This document shows, one piece after another, positions 21,116 through 25,769 of a stretch of DNA of 25,769 nucleotides. The stretch is taken from assembly GCA_043719155.1 (NCBI GenBank), contig JAYSUJ010000031.1, positions 1 to 25,769 on the forward strand, in the 5' to 3' direction. How positions within the stretch are numbered: position 1 is the stretch's first letter; each line of letters starts with the position of its first letter. Below the pieces are notes generated by a model. The model had not been told where the DNA came from. It saw only the letters and a list, made by a program, of their open reading frames with translations, and did not search any database. This stretch comes from JBBQKQ01 sp043719155. GTDB taxonomy: Bacteria > Patescibacteriota > Minisyncoccia > Phycocordibacterales > UBA5272. Position numbers and translations under genes: made by a program.

Positions 21116-21790
21116 ATGCTAAAAGAGTTAGGAAAAATATTTGGAAGTGAGAATAGGGTAAAATTACTGAGGTATTTTCTGGCGCATCCCAATGAGCAGA
21201 TAGTAATTGCTGACTTGGATAAAAAATTAAAAATAAAAAATTCAGAGCTTAAAAAAGAAATTAAAAATTTAGTAGCTATAAACTTTGTAAGTGAAATAAC
21301 TTTGGTGTCAGAAGTGGAAGAAAAAGTAAAACAAAAAAAAGTTAAAAAAACTAAGAAAAATATTTTACAACTTTCTGGTCCGAAAACTAGGTTAAAAATA
21401 GTAAATGAAGCGGGGCTAGAAATAAATAAAAATTATGTTTTCGCTGACTCACTAGCAAAACTCCTTTTGGATTTTAGACACATCGACAGGTTGGAGATGT
21501 TGGATAGCTTTAAAAAATTTGGAAAGATTAAATTGCTATGTTTGGGTGGGGTTTTCTTGCAAGATGAAGAGGGGGCCTTGGACTTACTTATTGCAGGAGA
21601 CGCGTTAGACAAGGACAAAATAGATGGCTTCATTAAAAATTTAGAAGCTGACTTTGGGACAGAGCTTCGATATGCTGTTTTTGAATCTGAGGAATTTAGA
21701 TACAGGGTAAACATGTTTGACAGATTGTTGAAAGATTTTTGGAAACGGCCGCATGAGAAAATCTTGGAAAAAATAGAGACAAGGCCATAA
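21116..21790 (+). CDS. winged-helix plus nucleotidyltransferase-like protein
   Basis: A 224-residue protein of two parts. Residues 1-60 are a winged helix (LGKIFGSENRVKLLRYFLAHPNEQIVIADLDKKLKIKNSELKKEIKNLV). After a Lys-rich linker (VKQKKVKKTKKN), residues about 130-224 look like a minimal nucleotidyltransferase fold: LLCLGGVFLQDEEGALDLLIAGDALDKDKIDGFIKNLEADFG, then ELRYAVFESEEFRYRVNMFDRLLKDFWKRPHEKIL. Such fusions recur in Patescibacteria and Archaea and may be regulators or antitoxin-like proteins; the canonical GS...D.D active site is only partly evident (G-G-V-F, D-L-L). Only a weak GAG precedes ATG 21116. A terminator follows. Confidence 0.75.
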   Translation: MLKELGKIFGSENRVKLLRYFLAHPNEQIVIADLDKKLKIKNSELKKEIKNLVAINFVSEITLVSEVEEKVKQKKVKKTKKNILQLSGPKTRLKIVNEAGLEINKNYVFADSLAKLLLDFRHIDRLEMLDSFKKFGKIKLLCLGGVFLQDEEGALDLLIAGDALDKDKIDGFIKNLEADFGTELRYAVFESEEFRYRVNMFDRLLKDFWKRPHEKILEKIETRP

Positions 21791-21813
21791 TTTTTTTTTA
21801 AAATAGATATCCA

Positions 21814-21843
21814 CAAAAATAACACACAAGGTGTTTGTTTTTG
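21814..21843 (+). terminator. Terminator after the wHTH-nucleotidyltransferase gene
   Basis: CAAAAATAACAC and GTGTTTGTTTTTG form an imperfect stem (core AACAC/GTGTT, loop ACAAG) with a T-rich 3' side. Confidence 0.65.
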
Positions 21844-21903
21844 TTTTTTCCACTATATACTATTCTTACATTAGTAATTTAAATATTAATTAAATAATAA
21901 AAT

Positions 21904-22698
21904 ATGAACTATATAGAACTTGTAGGAGGAGCACTAATTAAGGCTTCTCAAATAATCTTCAAGGATATAATTGTCTTTGTTCCAAAGTTTTTCTTGGCGT
22001 TTGTTGTGTTTGTTGCCTTGATGTGGATATCAAAAGTTGTCTCAAAGCTTATTGGGGACTTGTTGAGATTGGCTAGAATCGATGCTTTGCTTGCTAGAAT
22101 CGGCATAACTCAAGCCTTCCATGAAGTTGGCTTTCAGGTATCTATTGCTTATGGAGTGCAGGTATTTATAAAATGGACACTTGCTTTGATGGCATTTGTT
22201 ACAGCCTTTAAAATAATTGGTTTAGACGAAGTTGTGTACTTTTTAGAATTTGGTCTGTTTAATATCCTGCCGGACATTTTAAAATTGTCTATAATGTTTT
22301 TCCTAACAGTGGTTATTGCAAATAAAGTGAAAGACGTTGTATCTCATACTTCATATGTTGCAAAGAATCACTCGCCTTTTTTGGCAAATTTATCTTGGTT
22401 TACGGTTGTGCTTTTTGGGGTTATTGCAACTTTACAAGAGATGGACATCCTCAGATTTGTTACCGACTCAGCTTCTGGCATAATTCAGGCTCTTGGTTTG
22501 GGGCTTGCTCTGGCTCTTGGTTTGGCTTTTGGGCTTGGATGTAAAGAGGAGGCAAGATGTTTGCTGCGTTCCTGGATGGGGAAGGAGTGCTATGACCTCG
22601 ACTGTGGTTGTAACACTTTCGGTTGTGGAAAATGTTCTGGTATTTCCGACGACTCACATGAAGACTCTTGTGAATGTGACCATTGCAATCTATCTTAA
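21904..22698 (+). CDS. TM-helix (PF05552-type) channel-like protein with Cys-rich tail
   Basis: A 264-residue membrane protein of the 'conserved TM helix' group related to mechanosensitive channels. Hydrophobic segments lie at about 20-43 (DIIVFVPKFFLAFVVFVALMW), 82-108, 120-142 (ILPDILKLSIMFFLTVVIA), 160-180 and 190-211. The repeat with FLLxFVxFxxLxW...ARIGI and the terminal Gly/Leu/Ala helix (ALGLGLALALGLAFGLG) fit the family. The usual helix is followed by an abnormal tail: residues 213-264 contain 10 cysteines (ECYDLDCGCNTFGCGKC and CECDHC), absent from the family as I know it. -10 TATACT near 21855-21861, leader about 37 nt, no SD. A terminator follows at 22731-22759. Confidence 0.8.
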   Translation: MNYIELVGGALIKASQIIFKDIIVFVPKFFLAFVVFVALMWISKVVSKLIGDLLRLARIDALLARIGITQAFHEVGFQVSIAYGVQVFIKWTLALMAFVTAFKIIGLDEVVYFLEFGLFNILPDILKLSIMFFLTVVIANKVKDVVSHTSYVAKNHSPFLANLSWFTVVLFGVIATLQEMDILRFVTDSASGIIQALGLGLALALGLAFGLGCKEEARCLLRSWMGKECYDLDCGCNTFGCGKCSGISDDSHEDSCECDHCNLS

Positions 22699-22730
22699 AA
22701 AAAACTTAAAATTTAATTTTTTTAAAAATA

Positions 22731-22759
22731 AAAACATCTCTAAGATATAGAGGTGTTTT
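22731..22759 (+). terminator. Terminator after the TM-helix gene
   Basis: AAAACATCTC (22731-22740) pairs with GAGGTGTTTT (22750-22759) with one T.G pair; loop TAAGATATA; T-rich continuation. Confidence 0.75.
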
Positions 22760-22831
22760 GTTTTAAAAAATTGGTGAGAATATAGAGAAGATAAGTGAGA
22801 GTAAGTAAAAATAAGAAAAGAAAATAAAAAA

Positions 22832-22857
22832 GAAGCGACACGCTTGCGTGTCGCTTC
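22832..22857 (-). terminator. Intrinsic terminator of the SPFH gene
   Basis: GAAGCGACACGC (22832-22843) and GCGTGTCGCTTC (22846-22857) form a perfect 12-bp GC-rich stem. Read on the minus strand it is followed by TTTTTTATTTT, so it ends the SPFH transcript 38 nt past its stop. Confidence 0.9.
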
Positions 22858-22895
22858 CACTAGTAAACCAGTTTGACGAAAATTCAGAGAAGAAA

Positions 22896-24254
22896 TTATT
22901 CCTTCTTCCCTGAAAGGATTGAGTTGACTGAGTTCAGGAGTGTTTTACCTTGGTCAGTTTGACCAAGGGCCTCCAGCGCTGCAGCCAGCTGAGTGCCGCC
23001 GTTTGCAGAGAAGAGCTCCATTGCTGAGGTCATGCCTTCAGTGGGGTTGCCACCGTTTGCGATAACTTTAACATCGGCACCTTCGAGTGCTCGAGCCTGA
23101 GCCGTACCTACATTCATCTGGGCTTCGATGCCTTTGATGACTGCCAGATATTGCAGATATGGTCCGTTTTGACCGGACTTCTCCATGAGCTCGATTTGAC
23201 TCTTAACCGGTGCCATAAGTTTTGCGAACTCTGCGGCACCTTCTGCTTCACCTTGAGCTTTTACACCTTCGGCGTGCAGCTTAGCTGCGTTAAGAGCTGC
23301 TTCTGCTTTGATCTCGACTTGCCGGCGTTCTTGCTCGGCCAGAACTAGTGCAGCGGCTTTTGCGTTTTCAGCCAGACCACGTTGAGTCACCAACCCAGCG
23401 GCGATGTCTTTCTCGTTGGTTTGGGCTTGAGACGTAGCAATTGCAGCACGAGCTTCAGCGTCAGCAATGCCAACTTGGCGCTTGCTATCTGCTGTCGCTT
23501 GACCGACTTGCTTTGCTGCTTCCTGAGCACGTGTGTCAACTTCACGCTGAGCTTCGATTTCGCGAGTCTTTGCAGCTTGGCCGTTTTTGGCGACTTCGAT
23601 GCGAGACTCCGATTCGATCTTACTCGACGCTTTTGCCATGATGTTGGCAATGACAGCCGATCCCCTACGGTCACGAATGTCAAGCAACTCCACGTTCTTC
23701 ACGGGAACGATGCCCCATGATGCAAAAGATTCCTTCACTTCTTCTGTGAATTCGTCGGCAATCTTCTTCCTGTCACCCATGATTACGTTGATGTCGTGGC
23801 GAGCCAGAGATGTACGAATACAACCCCGAACCACGTCATGCAACTGCTCCATGAATTTCCTAGGATCCGACTGCATGCGAACAGCAGCTTTGGCGGTGTC
23901 TTGCACTTGAAGAAATGCAATCACATCCACATCGAACGGCAGTCGATTAACGTCGTATCCGTCGTAGTCCTTTAACAGGACAGACAACACTTCAACACTG
24001 ACAGGTTTGCTGACGATGCCGAAGAATGGTACCCATTGGGGCCAATGATAATAGACGTTTCCTTCTGCTTGCTTCGATCCGTAAGAGACGGTTGCACTGC
24101 GTCGTTGAACGACGTGCACCATTTCTGTTGGAACGACTGTTCGAAATAGGACAGCCAGTAGGATCGTTCCGGCTAGGATCGAAACCACTAGGACTGCTAT
24201 ACCTATCGCAACTGTTGCGACAGATAAGTTTAGGTTTGCTAGAGTTTGAAACAT
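22896..24254 (-). CDS. SPFH/Band 7 (flotillin-like) membrane protein
   Basis: A 452-residue flotillin-type protein that scaffolds membrane domains. One N-terminal membrane helix (about 10-38, LSVATVAIGIAVLVVSILAGTILLAVLF) is followed by the SPFH domain: VVPTEMVHVVQRRSATVSYG, VPFFGIVSKPVSVEVLSVLLKD, VDVDVIAFLQVQDTAKAAV, LHDVVRGCIRTSLARHDINVIMGDRKKIADEFTEEVKESFASWGI. A long Ala/Glu/Gln-rich coiled coil spans about 225-355 (AQREVDTRAQEAAKQVGQATADSKRQV...). The C-terminus carries SAMELFSANGGTQLAAALEAL. The base composition is clearly GC-richer than the rest of the window. Start ATG 24254 has SD AAAGGGA (24265-24259) 4 nt upstream. It has its own promoter and terminator, probably a single-gene transcript. 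Confidence 0.9.
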   Translation of the reverse strand: MFQTLANLNLSVATVAIGIAVLVVSILAGTILLAVLFRTVVPTEMVHVVQRRSATVSYGSKQAEGNVYYHWPQWVPFFGIVSKPVSVEVLSVLLKDYDGYDVNRLPFDVDVIAFLQVQDTAKAAVRMQSDPRKFMEQLHDVVRGCIRTSLARHDINVIMGDRKKIADEFTEEVKESFASWGIVPVKNVELLDIRDRRGSAVIANIMAKASSKIESESRIEVAKNGQAAKTREIEAQREVDTRAQEAAKQVGQATADSKRQVGIADAEARAAIATSQAQTNEKDIAAGLVTQRGLAENAKAAALVLAEQERRQVEIKAEAALNAAKLHAEGVKAQGEAEGAAEFAKLMAPVKSQIELMEKSGQNGPYLQYLAVIKGIEAQMNVGTAQARALEGADVKVIANGGNPTEGMTSAMELFSANGGTQLAAALEALGQTDQGKTLLNSVNSILSGKKE

Positions 24255-24307
24255 GTTGTCCCTTTCTGGAACAAAGTATTACATCGGACTCAAGGTCCGA
24301 CGCCGGC

Positions 24308-24336
24308 ATTATACAATATATTTAAATAATCGTAAA
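24308..24336 (-). promoter_or_regulatory. Promoter of the SPFH gene
   Basis: On the minus strand: TTTACG (24336-24331), 17-nt spacer, TATAAT (24313-24308). RNA should start near 24301, leaving a leader of about 46 nt with an SD, in contrast to the leaderless genes of the window. Confidence 0.65.
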
Positions 24337-24430
24337 TATTGACTAAACATAATAAAAGTGTTTTAAGTTAATTACTTTTTCAAATTATTTTTAAATAAAT
24401 TTCTTTTATTTGATTAAATTTGTTTAAAAA

Positions 24431-24448
24431 AGTATCACATTTTTATGG
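24431..24448 (+). repeat. Solitary insert-type arm (AGTATCACATTTTTATGG)
   Basis: Matches the left-arm pattern of inserts 1 and 3 (AGTATCAC followed by an A/G and a T-run). The complementary right arm (CCATAAAAATGTGGTACT or similar) was not found downstream within the window. It may be a remnant, a chance match in AT-rich DNA, or the left arm of an element whose partner lies beyond the window. Confidence 0.35.
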
Positions 24449-24494
24449 TTTTTTATTTTCTTGTGAGGGAATAGTGGAATGGATGTGGGTTTGC

Positions 24495-24523
24495 TTGACT
24501 TTAGCTTAAACTTCGACTATAAT
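24495..24523 (+). promoter_or_regulatory. Strong promoter upstream of 23S rRNA
   Basis: TTGACT (24495-24500), 17-nt spacer, TATAAT (24518-24523). It is the best plus-strand promoter between the SPFH gene and the 23S gene. RNA from about 24530 would carry a leader of about 680 nt before the mature 23S 5' end. Confidence 0.8.
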
Positions 24524-24529
24524 TGCACT

Positions 24530-25209
24530 TATCGTTTTTCAGTAATTCAAAAAGCTGATGACGTTGAAAATTGACAATTAAATTCTACCCGCCCCAAACA
24601 TTTTAGATGCAAAGTTTAAATTTATTTCTAGCAAATTTATTTGTTAGATAATCAGGTTTAAATAATAATGATGTTGGAATGTGTTAGTCAACGCAAACGC
24701 GAGGTAGAGAAAAACGGATCTGTAGGAATACAGGTTCGAACATAAAAATAATTAGGTAATTATTTTTGTGTAAAGCAAATTGTATGTAGACAGCGGTGTC
24801 GACCAATGCATTTGCAAAATCCAGCACTACATTTTGTTTTTAATAATTGTGTTTTAAGAAATACACACTATGGAGGTCGCAAGACCAGAAGCCTTCGGCT
24901 GAGACTCGAACTGAGATGTAAGTTCTCAAGTGTGTACGAGGTGGAAGTGAGCCTTCCTAGAATTATAGGCCGGACGGTTCTAGTGAAAACGTCCTCCCAC
25001 CGAGATGGGAGGTTTGTGAGAGATTACTAGAATTTCAACTTGCCGCCCATTTCTTAGAACAGAATTTAAATTAAAAATAATTTGAAAATAAAATGTAGTG
25101 CTGGAAAATTCAATAAAATATATAATTTTTTAGTTAATGAGAAAAGATTAGCAATAATATTTTCGGGGTTAATTAAAACAAAATATAGCTTTACACTTCC
25201 TGATAGGAG
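24530..25209 (+). ncRNA. Long structured leader of the 23S rRNA transcript
   Basis: No gene with coding support is visible in these 680 nt. From the predicted RNA start the leader contains several strong hairpins: CTGTA/TACAG with GNRA-type loop GGAA (24720-24733); a 13-bp stem around AGGT (24741-24753 with 24758-24770); GCAAAT (24775-24780) with ATTTGC (24810-24815), enclosing GACA-GCGG-TGTC (24789-24800); then insert 4 (24820-25105). A last hairpin (ACACTTCCT with AGGAGTGT, about 25192-25211) abuts the 23S start. There is no recognisable 16S 3' end or tRNA. The leader could be processed into separate RNAs; I could not match it to RNase P RNA, tmRNA, 6S or SRP RNA. Confidence 0.6.
24820..25105 (+). 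mobile_element. Insert 4: inverted-repeat-bounded element with RNA-like cargo
   Basis: Arms at 24820-24843 and 25082-25105 give 24 consecutive pairs, with G24836-T25089 and T24841-G25084 as G.U wobbles and no mismatch. The arm AGCACTACATTTT is alignable with the left arms of inserts 1-3 (AGYRYCAC then A/G and T-run), and the right side resembles their GTGGYACT, though more diverged. In place of an SD-ORF-hairpin cargo there is a multi-hairpin region: ACACACT (24863-24869) pairs with AGTGTGT (24929-24935) and encloses GGTC-GCAA-GACC (24875-24886), AGCC-TTC-GGCT (24890-24900) and GAACT/AGTTC (24908-24925). Then follow CTAGAA/TTCTAG (24957-24983) and CCTCCCA/TGGGAGG (24993-25012). It reads like a compact noncoding RNA. 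Family membership is a hypothesis. Confidence 0.5.
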
Positions 25210-25769
25210 TGTTAAGGGTATATGGTGGATGCCTTGGTTCTGTATGGCGATGAAGGACGTAGTAAGCGAACGATATGACTTGGGGAGCCCGCTAACGGCA
25301 TCGATCCAAGTATTTCCGAATGGGGAAACCCTATTAAGGTTATACTTAATAACACTAGCATTAATGCAGTGAGCAGACGTGGGGAAGTGAAACCTCTCAG
25401 TACCCACAGGAAAAGAAAATAAAAATAATTCTCAAAATAGCGGCGAGCGAAATGAGAGAAGCCCAAACCGGCGCAGCAATGCAATGGGGTTGTAGGTTAG
25501 AAACGTAGTTATCTAGAACAGTAAAAAAATAAGTAGTTAGATTAAGCTTTTGGAAAGAAGCACCAAAGAGGGTGATAGTCCCGTAATCGAAAATTATTTA
25601 TCTGTTTTGTTTCTATACCTGAGTAATTCGAGACATCAAAAGCTCGGGTGAATTTGCCAGAACTAACTGGTAAGGCTAAATACATACAGAGACCGATAGT
25701 GAACAAGTACCGTAAGGGAAAGGTGAAAAGAACCCTGGAAAGGGAGTGAAATAGAACTGAAACCATATA
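25210..25769 (+). rRNA. rrl: 23S ribosomal RNA, 5' part (runs off the window)
   Basis: The first about 560 nt of 23S rRNA. Conserved blocks in order: GTTAAGGGTATATGGTGGAT (5' end, 25211 on), GGCGATGAAGGACGT, TTTCCGAATGGGGAAACCC, GTACCCACAGGAAAAGAAA, TAGCGGCGAGCGAA, GGGTGATAGTCCCGTA, CCGATAGTGAACAAGTACCG, and GGGAAAGGTGAAAAGAACCC, ending near E. coli position ~535 by recall. No intervening sequence is evident in this part. No 16S or tRNA genes lie upstream, and the gene has its own promoter, which suggests unlinked rRNA genes as reported for many CPR bacteria. Confidence 0.97.

Noticed and set aside
126..24254. Recoded UGA (glycine) as in Gracilibacteria/Absconditabacteria
   Set aside because: All genes are full length without reading through UGA, and UGA serves as the stop of several ORFs (for example 1060-1062, 17273-17275, 18803-18805).
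24555..24570. CTGATGA...GAAA as a hammerhead ribozyme
   Set aside because: Only four bases separate the two motifs and no stems I or III can be drawn.
24720..24740. T-loop-like GGTTCGAAC suggesting a tRNA or tmRNA 3' end
   Set aside because: The flanks do not form a T-stem, acceptor stem or CCA end, and no plausible tag-peptide reading frame ending in an ALAA-like sequence was found.
24905..24926. Resemblance to the 5S rRNA loop C region (CGAACT..AG.TG..AAG)
   Set aside because: The rest of a 5S rRNA (terminal helix, second arm) is absent and the segment folds as a local hairpin GAACT/AGTTC.
24806..25030. 74-codon ORF across insert 4
   Set aside because: It has no SD and its sequence is Arg/Leu-rich shadow translation. 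The same bases form many complementary hairpins, which explains them better as RNA.
24820..25105. RNase P RNA in the 23S leader
   Set aside because: An ACAGAA occurs at 25057-25062, but the universally conserved GAGGAAAGTCC block and the following CGGCTTA are missing.
1..25769. CRISPR array or cas genes
   Set aside because: No regularly spaced direct repeats and no Cas-like ORF were seen.

Overview
The window is AT-rich and reads like the genome of a Candidate Phyla Radiation (Patescibacteria) bacterium, most likely a Parcubacteria-type lineage. The evidence is a split spc ribosomal-protein operon with no rpmD (L30) between rpsE and rplO, a DUF5674-type gene, secreted peptidoglycan-binding/Ig-like surface proteins, a coupling-protein-type ATPase, a SIMPL protein, a wHTH-nucleotidyltransferase protein, and a 23S rRNA gene with its own promoter and no 16S next to it. 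UGA works as a normal stop, so this is not a recoded Gracilibacteria/Absconditabacteria genome.

Layout. 1-3882: rpsN, rpsH, [insert 1], rplF, rplR, rpsE, [insert 2], rplO. 3905-8570: secY on its own promoter, two small genes, adk-like kinase, map, then two small membrane-protein genes on a textbook promoter. 8635-14245: a large secreted Ig-repeat protein and a DNA-transfer-type ATPase. 14249-16274: divergent TraB-like and SIMPL genes sharing a palindromic promoter region. 16266-17791: rplJ behind a long leader, [insert 3], rplL. 17804-18858: two tandem membrane-anchored thioredoxin-like genes. 18889-22759: a secreted PG-binding/beta-propeller-like protein, a wHTH-nucleotidyltransferase protein, and a TM-helix channel-like protein with a Cys-rich tail. 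22832-24313: a GC-richer SPFH/flotillin-like gene on the minus strand. 24495-end: promoter, about 680 nt of structured leader containing [insert 4], and the first about 560 nt of 23S rRNA.

Main discovery candidate. Four inserts of about 290-415 bp sit at junctions in translation-machinery loci: rpsH/rplF, rpsE/rplO, rplJ/rplL and upstream of 23S rRNA. Each is bounded by a long inverted repeat. The outer part of the repeat follows a shared pattern (AGYRYCAC... paired with ...GTGGYACT, divergent in insert 4). The inner part differs between inserts but is complementary within each. By hand I count stems of 19, 27, 28 and 24 pairs, with nine G.U wobbles on the sense strand and one C.A mismatch, which points to a stem maintained in RNA. 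Inserts 1-3 each carry one small ORF with a strong Shine-Dalgarno (SD) sequence, followed by a strong hairpin without a U-tract. Insert 4 carries a multi-hairpin RNA-like cargo instead of an ORF. Two of the small proteins end in the same NWKP tetrapeptide. This looks like a family of looped-out or excisable cargo modules embedded in ribosomal transcripts; function and mobility are unknown.

A second theme is two modes of translation initiation. Ribosomal-protein and most other genes have no SD, and several have a promoter -10 so close to the start codon that the mRNA should be leaderless. Six genes (the three insert ORFs, both thioredoxin-like genes and the SPFH gene) have clear SDs and 3' hairpins, and most are less AT-rich.
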